Positions 1-12,700 of a stretch of 64,000 nt of DNA are shown piece by piece (the stretch's first letter is position 1; each line of letters starts with the position of its first letter). The stretch lies in NCBI GenBank assembly GCA_002633005.1, contig NMRA01000982.1, positions 1-64,000 of the forward strand, given 5' to 3'. Source of the DNA: Phoronis australis. Its lineage: Eukaryota; Phoronida; Phoronidae. The notes beneath the pieces are model-generated. The model was given only the letters and a program-made list of their open reading frames with translations. It did no database searches and had not been told where the DNA came from. A program made the translations under genes and the position numbers.

Positions 1-648
1 GTGTATTAGTTATGGAGTAGGTACTTCTTGGATCCTTATAACATCCTCTAACCATGTAATAAGGTTAACAACGTGTGAGAGCAGGACTTTAAGAGAAGTA
101 GTAAAAATACCCACCTTGCCTCTTGTATCGAAAAGGGTTTACTGACCCTTATGTCTGTACCCGGACCTTGAAAGAAAGGAAAGTGCATGCTGTGTGCTGT
201 GTAGAGTGTTTCTATGTCACACGTTACTTCCGTCTGGTGCAGTTTGCCCTCAGTGGGCTTTGTAAAGATGGCGCGTTACTGTGCTGTTCTCTCTGTTATA
301 ATAAGGGGTCCGTGGACAATAATGGGAATCTAAACGTAGAATTTTACCTTTTTTCTCCAGACAAACCCTTTAATTGTGTATTTGCATAATTTGGTCTGCA
401 TATTTGTCTTATGACTATGGATGGTAAAGTATGAAATTCTGGTCGCCTAATTCGTTGGATGCCCTACACAGCTATTAAAACCAAATACATGTAGCCTACA
501 CATGACTATAAAGTTGTCAGAAAGATTAGTATGAAATACTAGTACATTTAAAAATGAAGTAATGCAGACATTCGTAAACTAGTAAACCAGTCAGATTGAA
601 ATTCAAAAAAATATGCTATAGCAAGCTTAAGCTGTGTATCTCTTTCAG
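1..648. other. Non-coding flank/intron at left edge
   Basis: The region before the first recognised exon. I saw no exon that would supply the single leading base needed by 649-746, and no repeat with clear boundaries. It is presumably an intron of the CACHD1-like gene. Confidence 0.5.
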
Positions 649-746
649 ATGGGTCCAGTAGCCTGGCAGATTCCCAAATGTGTATATTCGACTGGTCACT
701 GTTCCCTAAGCAAATACGAGATATTAATTTCTATCAGAATTTTAAG
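649..746 (+). CDS. CACHD1-like exon, end of VWA-to-Cache linker
   Basis: Acceptor after CTCTTTCAG, donor AAG|GTACGC. Two bases complete a codon from an exon outside or unrecognised to the left, then 32 codons reading GSSSLADSQMCIFDWSLF and so on. The exon ends on a complete codon, matching the next exon. It is the first exon I can place; an upstream exon within 1-648 was not found. Confidence 0.65.
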
Positions 747-3700
747 GTACGCTGTGCTACAGTTGTTTTCTGTACTTCCGCTAATGTCGCTCAACCAGAA
801 ATTGTTTTCTGGCCGCATTTTTGTTCAAGTTTTGTTAAATTCCAAACTTAAACGCATTGAGTTTATTGACACAGCTTTGGTGTCGGTTTGTTTTGTCATA
901 TGACGTGAGAATGAAACTACTGTTACTATTACTTATAGTGATAATTCTTTTACAAAATATAGGGTAAGCTCTCCCAAGATATTAAATTCAGTATGAATAC
1001 ACTTGATGCTTTTGAGGTTTTGCTGTTTTGTCTCATTCTCCCCTAACTGTAATCAATTGTTTTTCATCATTTACAATATGAAATGATTATTTTCCTTTTT
1101 GAAATAATTCTCAACTTGTTCATCATTTTTTAGGATTGGCGAGTATTTCAGAGCATTTCTTTGTTTTCTCGTCGAAGTTAATAAAATTCTGCGTGACTGG
1201 AGTCGGTAAAATCTCGCAAAAATGTTTCGGAGACGACTTTTTACATGCACCCCCCGACAGGAGGGGGGGTGAAACACGCAGACGAGCAGCTGCAAGCTGA
1301 GCTGTCGCCCTCAAGTGAGCAAGAACTAAGTTCATAGCTCAGCTGATTTAAAATCATCTTTTCTTTCCTAGGTTTCCATGTTTGTTTACATACTGGAGTC
1401 CAGGGGTTATATACCAGTCGAAATGCATTGCTCTTCCGATGTCTTCTACACGTCAATTGTAAGTTTACCAAAGCATTTAGCTCGTGAATTTTCTTCTACG
1501 AGAGATTTCCTGAAGTGGCTTATAGATCCAGGTAGAATCCCCAGGACGTTCTTTCTGAAGAGAGAGGTGGTGCTTATGTCTTTGGAAACTTGACCACACG
1601 GCTCTCTGTCAGCGGTGGTCTAACTGTATGTTGTAAGGAGACTTCACAGAGGGGGGGGGAGTCCGACCTGACCAACTACATGTTTGTTGTATAACAAATC
1701 GCATCCGGCTTCAGAAGGTTATGTATGCTGAATGAAGAATTGGTCCGAACCTCTTAAATGTGAAAGAGGTTCACGCTATACACATTCAAACTTTTAAATT
1801 CAGGTACGCAAGGGAGCAGATTACAAGCAGAGGATGCAGAAATTCCTGGAAAAAATTGACAAAAAGAAAACACGTGAGGAGTCCGTGATCTCTGTGTCAT
1901 CCCCCTATATCGACCAAATGGGACTGGGGGTTGTGTTTACTCTGTCGGCTCCAGTCTTCAGTGCCAAAACATTGGAGTAAGTCTCGGCAAACGTCTCTGA
2001 CGCGCCGCCTGTTGGTTACAAGTCTTTTGCCCTAAAAAGTTTAACTTTGAGAATATTTCTATCCCATAAGTGTTTGTGTCCTGCTGTATCTTATGCTATC
2101 ACTGTAAAATTCTGTTGACCTAAATACAAAGCATAAACTTTTACTTTATAGCTGTCGTAAACTCAACTTCCATCACAAAAACATATTTTGATTTCGACCA
2201 CTTACCCATGTGAAACTGGTGTCAAATTGTTCCTTATTCAAATTGGAGGCGATATCCATGTTTCACCAGGCGGAATTGACGGTTTGTTATTGATGGAGAC
2301 TAGCATCTAAAACGGCTTGTCACGGCCTGACATTCTATGCCCTGATCATAGTCTCAAGGGATATCGAAATGTCCGCAGTTTTCCTGTTGCAAACACAGAA
2401 ATCATCTCTCATTTGACTAAGGAATAGGTCTACACCAATTCTGTAGCAGTGAGTGGTCTAAAGATAGATTCCTGGATTTAACGCTAACTTAAAGCCGCTT
2501 TAAAATAGGGAACAAACGTTAATTAAAAAAAGATTACAGTCTCAAAGTGGTCTTCTAAAACTATCTGCGTCATAACTCTTCTAGATATGGCCCGTGATGG
2601 AAGGCCAGAGACGGACAGATGGTGAGAATGTTTCCTTTCAAACAGTTTTGTCTACCCGACACATTCAGCCTTGGGCCTCCGTCTTTGGTCAATAGTTCCA
2701 ACGTTGAGCGTAGACTCGTGTGATGTTACTTTTTATCTACTTCGTCCTGTTGTATCACCTTGTTACAGGTTTCTCGGTGTGTTAGGTATTGACGTGTCAC
2801 TTAGAAGTATCGAAGTGATGTTACAAAACCAAGTGTGGGGCTACGCCTATGGCTTCATGATGAACACGTACGGAGATGCCCTTATTCACCCCATGATGGT
2901 AGGATCAATACGTTTCAAAACTTTTTAGTTGAGAAATAAACCAGGGCTGTCAGTATGCAGCTCGACACACTTATTCAACAGCATGCACTCTCGTTTTTGG
3001 CTCTCCTTTCCATCATTGAATTTATGTAACTGGAACATTGAACATCTTTGAAAAAAACGGCAAAGTGGTTTCAAACTGTGCAGCCAAGATTTGGTCCAAT
3101 GGGGGAGGGAGTTTTAGTCCTCTCCTACACCCGCACATGTCGTGGCAATGAATTCATTTGGTGTTTGTTTGTATCTACTCATTTTGTATTTCAAATTACC
3201 GTATTGCCATATATTTTGATACTAGGACTGCCAGCTCAGTGCATTCCCAGGGCAGTTATATCTGACCTTTCGTACAAGCTGCAACGTTCATACAATCACT
3301 AGCGCCACCCGCCGTTGTCAGGAACGTCTGCTGAGTATGGCTGCTAGTTGTGTCGTTACAGTCTGAATTTTGCATTTGTACTCTCCGAACTATTACCAGA
3401 AATACTCTCGACACCAAGATTTGCTTAGCGAAAAAAATTTTCTTTCGTACTTCGTCGTTATTAAGAAGCACGAGGATTTCCACATATGCGCCCCTGCTGG
3501 GAATTTCAAAAGCAAAGGTCGAAATTGCGAATACAATGTCTATGATCCATGGTATAATGAGTGTTTTTTATCCTACGTCGGACCTCTTTTTATGTTATGA
3601 TCCTGAAAAAGCACTCATGTATTGATTTGCTTTTATCCCAAACGAACGGTCACTATTATCACCATGGTCGTCATTATTAAATTCTTCGTCGCTTTTGTTT

Positions 3701-6700
3701 GTGTTTAGAGGAAGTCACAAACTGTCCACAAAGTCTATTCGCGGTGTTTGCCTGAAGCAAAAGAGACTAGACGTAAAAAAGCAGCCACATTGCGTTTACA
3801 TGGTCAGTTTTAGAAGCGTGTCACAAAGTTGGTTCATTTTCGAGCTGATTGCTTTTGGACCAGATACGCGACCTGTCATGCAAGACTATCGCAGGGTCTC
3901 TCGAAGGCTATAAACCAAGTAGTATGAACAGAAGTGGTGTGTTTGACGTCCAGCTTTCTCCCGTAATCTCCATTCTTGCCTTGGCGACCAACCACTTCAA
4001 TGGCGTCCATTTTGGTAGGGTACCGCGAGTCATATCGCTAGGACATTCTTGAAACTACCGCCTTTCACTAACGTCGAGGATCTCGCAAAATTTTCAAGGA
4101 TGTCGTCTCGCACACCGGTGCGGTGCGTTCCGCAGAGCAAATTTATTTTGTGGTATGCAAGACCACGCATAATGACATGAGTAGAAGGCGAATACTTTGT
4201 GAGTAATCTCGAGACTAGACGAACGTAGACGAGAGAAGTAGCCGCCACTGAAGTGACAGGTCGTCGAAGCTGGAATGTTGAATTAAGGGGAAATTCACAG
4301 TTTCTATTCGCGCCGTAAGTGTCTGGAGAGTCTGGCGTTGGGGAGCGCAGCTCTGGTGTGTTGTGACATACACTGTGGAATTCGGGACATAAACTGTCAC
4401 CCGGACGATAGTATGTGCCGAGTGCGACAATATATGACGTCAACATCAGGGAGTTCATGGCATATGTTCACGCATCCAATGCATGCTGTTGCTCAAAAAG
4501 GACGAAGTTATGCGTATTTGACATGTCTAGTGGAACAGTTTGACACAACAAGGTTTATTAGAACATACTAAGTGTCTGAAGGTCTCACGGACCGTCTGCA
4601 GACTTTCGAAATCGGTCAACGTCAAGATATCTAAAGTTTGTACTCGATATACTTGTCGTCGAATCTAGGCTTTAAAGTTGAGGAGGTTGGCATTTTTCGA
4701 TTTTTTCTTCCCTGAAGGTTCAATCACAAACCCCCTACATTTCGCTGGCTATAACCCTGGAGCCTACAGTACCTTATATGTGGCGTCACAACTTATGTTG
4801 GCTCCAGCAGCCATGGGTTCATTTCCGGGCCGAGTGTCTCTTAGCCCAGAATATGGATAAAAAGTAGCATGCTGATATTTCCGTGTCATTTAAAATATAT
4901 TTTTTTATTTTTCGATCTGCTGGTTCTTATCATAGAAGAGGCGCCACCCTCTAAAAATGGCAAACTCATCTTATTGCCGTTAGTGTATTGTGACGGGAAC
5001 TATTTTAATGTCTAGTACAACGAAAAAGATAATTTCAGAATTGAAACGATATTCCAGGTCTCTCAATAGTACAGTCCAGAAATTTTGAGCGGCACTTACG
5101 TGCATTCGAGCTTGACGTCCCGTGGAGCATGTAAACTGCTGCTGAAGTGGTGTTTGAGTAGGCCTGGTAGTTATTTCTGGATTATTAATACGAGTTTTCA
5201 ATTTACATGCATTTAAACACGGATTTGAATTTGGCAAAATCGCCGATCCAAATCCAAACGAAATGACCATGATAAGCAGTCGACGTACTTGCCGTAAGGA
5301 AAGCGTGCTATGTCTGCCAGTTGTCGCTAGTGACTAATGACGTCACGGCTTATGCGTAAGATAACAGATTTTACCCATTGAAAATATACGGTGTTGGCGG
5401 TGCATGTACTATAGTCTGTGTTCTTATTCACAGTTTGTTCACTACGATGTCAGTACACACTTCCAGGCTTATTGCATTCATTTGAATATTTGACGAATCT
5501 CTTCAAAATCACTCAAATGCAATCAACACAAGCTGACTACTTACTATTTACCATGCCCATGATCACAAAAGAAAAAATATCCTTTTATGCAGCACCCTTT
5601 CAAAGTTGGATTTTGAATATGGTGCCTCTTCTCAATATACATCCCTTATACCGTAGACCGTCAACACACTAACTTTGTGTCCGTCAACAGTGCCTATTTA
5701 CCACAAGTACTACATCAGATATGTTCCATAACCCTGCATTGTACATGCATCAGCACTGCCATGCTAGTGAGATAGAGGAAGAGACACATACATGTGAACT
5801 GTTACGTTTATTAAAGGCGAAGGCAACTGTCACGTTTTCCCCCGTGTGTGGGTGGGCGCAGGTTGTTACAGACCGGTGCTAATAGCTTTCGGTGCGATGA
5901 TTGACTGAAGACTGGTTCGAGTTAATCCTTTATTAATCCCGACCGTACGTTCACAAGCCTACTCAAACAAAACGTCAGACGTAATGTCTGTTTAGGCTCC
6001 AGTCAGTGTTGCGAAGCCTTGACTTGTGTTGAACTTCTGAGATACTTCCAGCAACTGTTACACTCATTGGTTCAATAACCTGCTGTCTCTATAGCTGGCT
6101 CTCTATTGACTATCGCTGTAACTGCTGATTCTCTTCACTGCAACTCAACTGTAGTTCTCCTGATTGACTTTCTTGAACTTACTTGATCTTCTCTTGAACT
6201 GACTTGATCTCCCGACTTGATCTTCTTGGACTCAACTCACTAACACAAACCCGTGCTTGTATTTATAGCCTAATGCATTGTTCTAGAACTTTTCATCAAT
6301 TCAAGCACATACCAGAACTTTCTGGAACCTACCCAATCATTCTACAAACATGTACTAGTCTAGAATATTCCAGACTGCATTAATCACTGTCATGCTAGAG
6401 TCTTCTAGAAAGTTCCACACTATACTGTAGTAAACAAATTACATCATCACTGTACTTAACTCAGGGGTCATGCCAATCAAACAGAATAACAAAACAAAAC
6501 AATACAACTAAAAATATTGTCAGACCATATTATGACAGCAACCTTTTTTCAAGTCATTTTTAGCAAAAATAAGTTTCGTTGATTATCCCAGACATATTTT
6601 TCATTTATTAACTGCTTTTCGTAATTTAATTAATTACTCGTCGTCTACTCCGGAAGTGACGTTTTGGGACTCCTTCGCCACACACCTGGCACCTTCCAAA

Positions 6701-9700
6701 TAGCTCCAATACAAGTCCACAATAAACTTATCAAACTTAAGCTCACTGATCTGTTCATTGGATGACGAACTCTCCTCTTCACTGGGTGCCGAACTGGGCC
6801 TCCCACTCCCACTCCCACTACTCAACATCGCTGCAGGGCTGCTTACAGGCTCTGGGATGGAGACAACAGCACAGGGCGAATCATTGCTAGTTCCCGGAGG
6901 CACGGGTGACAGTAGATGAAGTGCTTCCAGTCACGGTATATAGTGGCCATAGCTCACGAGGCTTCTCGCTTCAAAAACGCACTTCTCGGGGTTGGCGACG
7001 GGGCACTGCCGGGAATCAACAGCGACGGTATGGTACCCTTCTTCAGGCGTTGTTTCGCTGGGACCTTCATCAATTCAGCGTACATATCTGTCATAACCTG
7101 ACGGCAAAAAATGTTTGCCACACACTCGGTAACCCTCCTTTGCTTTGTACGTTGCGTGGATGGGTAGCGCTGCATTCTTCACATGAACGAGTTAGCCAAG
7201 TACGGCGAAGTGTGTCATCCTTCGGAAAGCGACGCAAGGTACCCAAAGCGCGTGTGAGAGGATAATGAGTACATCCCGTCACGCAGTAACAGCGTGGCAT
7301 GTTGACTGACTTGTAAACAAAAGCAAACGACGACCGAACTTATCACAAACGAGGTAGAACAATGACTGACTCGACATCTCTCAAAGTCAGACTATAATTG
7401 AAAGAAATTGGCGCGAAACTCTTGCCTTCCAAAACGTCACTTCCGGAGTAGAGGACGAGAAATTAACCAAATTACGAAAAGCTGTAATTAAGTGAAAAAT
7501 GTGTCTGGGATAATCAACGAACCACATTTTTGCTAAAAGTGACATGAAAAAAGGTTGCCTTCGCCTTTAATAGTTGAGCTCAATTTACTATTTTTGCCCA
7601 TCTAAGCAGATGCGTCCTGCAGACGGGGCTTATAAGGGTCGTTATGCACATATTGAGATTTGAGTGCCATCAATTGGCCCCTACTTAATACCATACCCTG
7701 CCACCCATAGAGGGAGTGCAAACATTTACGGTCACCATCAACACCATCACCACCACTGACACCAACTAGCTTTTGGATCTTTGCCTCGTGATGACAAAGA
7801 AAACTTTTTGTACGTCTATAAAGTCAAGTGAGATTTTCTACTATTTCCTGAGCTTCCACCTTATTGGATCCAGTGTGCACAAAATCCATGCAAGCAAACT
7901 ACCTGTCGATATGTACATGTATGCAGGCATCAAGATTTGTCGAATGCGACAACATCTACTGTGCCATGTACGTATGTATTGTCCACTAAGGCAGCGACAG
8001 CATGGGGTTGTGTTGACGTCTGATATAGCTACACTCAACATGTGACTGCCGACTACGTGGCAATATGTGTCGATGCTGACGGCGTTGTCGCGCTCGGCAC
8101 TTGTATCTAGTGCGACATTACCGGTATATGTCGCAATATGGTGTCGGTTTTCTGATCTTGCTATTGCAGAATACGCGCGCCTTGCTGTTCCCGGATATTG
8201 CTGAGCTAGAAGTGCATAAAGGGAGACCGCACAACTTCGATGTTTTTGTCAATGCCATGCTGCGACGCGAGACGGGACGGTATCAGTTTTTTGATACCTA
8301 CAGGCCAGTTCATCATCGCTACGAAAACCTGATGTTTAAGAAATCTAAGTCAACATCATACTTCTACACGGACATTAAAGGTGTGGTATGTTCTTATGGC
8401 GATCGTGGCCTTTCTCTGGATTTGATTTGACATGAAGATTCCGCATGGTGAAAAAATCGCTTTCGGAGCCAGATGAGATCTTGTTCGCTTATGTTTCATT
8501 CAGTATATTCGAACTTAGTGTTGTAGCATTGAGCTTTGATCGTCAGATCTAATGTGATTTCTTAAAATTTACGTTTCCATCACTTTAATTCCTGAGAATG
8601 AGTTGTGTTTGGTTGGGTGCTGCAAGATTCAAAGGCTGAACTTACTGCTTTAGTTGATTATTTCCGGTTTCATTTTCTGAGAGCACAGTTAACCTCTTCG
8701 TTTGTATCAATCTGAAAAGTGGGATTGACTTACATGTAGCTCTCTTAACTATCTTATGTAGTCCGCCATGAATAAACTAGCCCCTGGTTCAGACTTATCA
8801 CCCACGCATTCAATGCGCCATATATAAGTCGCGTGTTTGTAAATTAAACTATGGTCATGACACTTAAAAGGAGTTATCAGGGATGGTTTTGTGATTTTTT
8901 AATTTAGATTAGTTTTGGTTAAATGAAGATACACTGAAAAGCATGCCCTTTGCGTCTGCGGAAGAATACCAAAACAATGACCTACGCCGAACTCGTCACT
9001 AAATCAAACATGCTGATATTGGCTGGTTCGTTCTTTTCGCTGAATTTTATGCTAGTATTTTTAAATGCCTGGTGTTGATGACCGGCAGACTAGATTTTAT
9101 CATTATTGCGGTTTGCAAGCCATGGTGCGTTTGGCCGGGTCCCTAACTCAAGTTATGCCGCACCACTTCTTTGTTGACCCTAATCAACTGATTATACACA
9201 CCGATTGTGTGGTTGGCCTCTCAAGGGTGTTTGTTGGTAATATAAAGTAAATTTTTCATGACCAAACATCCGATTTGCCTTTTTCATTAACTTGTATAAT
9301 AGTAACACAACCAAAGTAACTCCGCGCTATAGAAAGACTCCGGAGGAAAGGTAATTTTGGGCTTGGAGGAGGTAACTATCCCGCATAGTGTAGATGGTTT
9401 TAAATCATGGATGTCGTTCACAAACAATAGGCGTTTTGAAATTGACATTCATGGTCAATGAAAGTAGTTCGTTTTGAGTCATGATGTGAGTGATGCAAGT
9501 ATCCCAGTTGGATTAAGTAAGTAAATACAGTTTAACAAGGAGTTTGTGATCGTGGCGGAGAAGATAATTGTTTAATTACTCCTTTGGATTTTGAATATCA
9601 CATCCCGAAATGGAACATCTATGTAGATTGACTAGCGAGGTACATGTAGAATGTATATGTCTTACATTCTTTGCCTTGGAGCCATTTGCCGGTCCTAATC

Positions 9701-12700
9701 ATTGAAAATTTTCTACACAAATATGGATTTTTTGTTACATTACGTTATACTCAAAATTAGGATATGTGATAAGGTAAAACAATACTCATAAATGTAGTTC
9801 CTAAGAGTATGTTAAAATGACGAGATCATGGTACTGGCGATGGTTTTTTACTAAAGCTGGTAGTTGTGATGGTTTGCTTGGCCTACGGCGTACTAGTCAT
9901 TACTAAATAGTTTTTAGTGTTTTTCATTCACGGCCAAATAGGTCCCAAGTCCCTCGGTGAAACAAGCGTCTTAGCCACAGAAGTCTTTGACATGCTCGCT
10001 GCACACCTCATTATGGTCCACCAGTCAAAGTTCTCTTTACTAGCCTAATTATACCGTAATGTTTTGTCAATTTAGGTACTGAGAAGGTTATTGGGCTTGC
10101 TATTGGAGAGAACGACTTAGAATTCGCCTACGCTGCACCATCGGACAACAAATATTGGGCCCGTACTATCAGCCTCATGGAGAAAGATGTAATCAGTGAG
10201 TGACAGTGCATACTCTAGTGTCTTTCTGATCAGTGTATACTAAAACCAGGAGCTACTTTCTGAAGAGAGGCATGCGGGCGCCTGTTTCACTACCCCTACA
10301 AGTGGGCGCTGAAAACACTTTACGGAAAAGTCTATTTTTGATTCAATTTTACAATGTCCTTTTTCCATTCGCTTTACCTCAAAGAGTAAATACAGTTCAC
10401 TTTTCATACCCGCAGTTTGTTGTGGACAATTCTTTTGTTTTTTTTGCCTGGAGGTCCAGGCTAGTGGTGGCCCCAGCAAAAAAAAGAAAAAGTGTCCATA
10501 CATGTTGAAAACGAATCGTGTTCATGTGAAAAGAACACGGTTAATGACAACCCTCAGCGAATGATCCGTGAGGGATCTAGACCGGTCACACTGGAAGCAA
10601 ACGCGGTGTCCTCGGCATGGATGTCACCACAAGTCATTGAGAGGGGTTAAAATAAATTTTGAAATTTGTTGCGCCATACCATCTGAAAATGGAACCACCA
10701 TCAGGTTCACAGTGGTCGGTATCTTTACATTACTCTCTGTGGACCAGGAGCGGACTTGCCGATAAGTTCGTTTATTATGTTATTCCATGAAACTCTGGTC
10801 CTGGAATGCCAACTCCGATCTCGCGGCCTCTGAGGTTGCGCATGCGTGAGAGTTGTTTGCTTTCTTTTGTTCCGGTGTGTGTACTTGCTATGAAATTTAC
10901 TGTCATTAAATCTTTTCGCAACTCCGTCGTTTTTCATCCGAACTGCATAAGAGCCATGTTCTTAAAAAGCCTTTTGTCACTTCTTGATGATTATACCAGA
11001 AGCAAAAGATAAATAATTTAATTCATTAATTATAATTTCGTATATCAGACTAGTTTAAAGATATTTCATATATCGGTAAATTAAAAGTGCCATCAAAATG
11101 CGAAAAATGACAGCGTGTAATAGTAACCATAAAAAAGGAAATTAACCTGATGGGTAACTAGTTAAGCCATTTGGGAAATACAGGTGTAATTCAATGATTC
11201 AGGATTTCCACCCTATAGAGACACAGGTTTTAGAATATGGGTCCCTCACACTTGCTCACATTCATCCAAAATTATACATCTTTATATAGTATAACTAATT
11301 GGACTTTTGGTACCATTTAATACAACATTCTTCAGTAAAAATTCAGAGTGCAGTGACATTTAATAAAAATGTGATAAACTACTTCAAGTATGAGGGTACG
11401 AAATTTGCAGGTTTGCTGATAGATAAAAATGGGCAAACATCTATCGCGTAGTTTCAAAATGCACTGTGGATGGCTCGTCATATTGGTTGTAGTGTAAGAC
11501 TTTAGATAAAAGTTTAGAAATAAACTTTTCCACAAAATAAAAGTTAGTGACCCTGGTACTTGTAGTGAGACATTGAAACATATTTTTAAGATTGTTATAC
11601 TACTAAAGAAAGTGAGCTTTGGATAATAACAATATTAATAAAAAGAAACTATGTTATTTTGAACACTTGTTGCATTGTTGTCACGGCAACATTCAAGAAC
11701 GAAGAAAAGGAACAAATGGATTGAAAAGCGGGACTTCAGGATAAAAATCTGGGTCTAAGCCAAAATGTAAGGGTGAAATATTCGCTGCAACAAACAAAGC
11801 GCACCGACAGCTTCTTTGTCGAACGGCAGATGTAAAACCAGAAAAAAATGGCTATCAGCGTTTTTGTTGTTGTTTTTTTACAGTTGAATGAGAAATTGTG
11901 GGTGCCGCAAAAACCCAGGAAATGTCCCGTTATCTTCTTTCATGTCATGAATTTGGCTGTGTGTCAGCAAGTGGGAAATTAAAATGGTGTGGCAGAATGG
12001 CGGAAAAATTAAAAATGGGTCCGTCTGCCAAGTGCGGGGCATCTGGCAAATACACTGTACTTTGTCAGGTACACGTGGTACTGAAATGAGTTCTTTTACA
12101 TGGGAAATTTTTCATTTTTTAAATTTTGGTTCACGTGTATGCATGTAGGTAAAATTTATAGATAACAGTAGGCCTTCTTTTCAGAAATCGAATTAACAAA
12201 AAAGTAACTTCTTTCCATAAAATACTGTAACATGGTTTTTACACTCAAAATGTCTAGGTGAAAAACTGGCATGTTCTATGTATTTATCGAAATGCTACGA
12301 TTAGAGCTGAAAAGAAATCAGAGGCCAAACTACTCCTGTCAGCCACCGGGGGTCACAGGTCGGTGTTTACATGAATAAAGAGCAATCAGTGTGATTGTTG
12401 AATAATTTGCCGAGAAATCGCTGATTGTATGGGACCGTAGCGCAAGAGTCTCGCTTGACGAACAATTAAGATAACTCTCGATCAAAAACGCAATCGAGCA
12501 GGCAGCCGGAAATTCTCAGTGCAAACTCTGTGCAGTCGGCTAGCCTTTGGGCCGCAAGCCCTAATAATAGAATACCTAAGTCACGTGCGGAAGTTGTCAT
12601 TCTAGGACTAGAGTCCTATGGTTATTCCAAATGCTTTGATCTCGCTTGTTCCTTGCGTGACGCTGCGTGGTAGCGAGCACGCAGCTAGCAGGCTGCAGCA

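Larger units (their letters stand above)
5815..7566 (-). mobile_element. Kolobok-like DNA transposon (TTAA target sites), interrupted by a solo LTR
   Basis: The outer ends are AGGCGAAGGCAAC at 5815 and its reverse complement ending at 7566. Both are bordered by TTAA (5811-5814 and 7567-7570). The inverted repeats extend for about 150 bp (left continued at 6538-6672 after the LTR, right about 7424-7566), with shared blocks such as CTACTCCGGAAGTGACGTTTT. The interior carries a broken THAP-domain frame on the minus strand. TTAA duplications with a THAP protein are the signature of the Kolobok superfamily. The catalytic domain is absent, so the copy is non-autonomous. It sits in an intron of the CACHD1-like gene. 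Confidence 0.75.

Noticed and set aside
3370-3600. Open frame with YYQKYSRHQDLLSEKNF and several cysteines
   Set aside because: It looks protein-like but lies in an intron whose flanking exons already join in phase. No clear donor follows and no family was recognised.
4030-4458. 142-codon minus-strand open frame
   Set aside because: Longest frame in that intron, but no domain, no splice context and a composition that fits chance.
8381-8385. Alternative exon end at 8385 (donor GTATGT)
   Set aside because: A better donor by sequence, but it breaks the reading frame with the exon at 10076, whereas 8380 keeps it.
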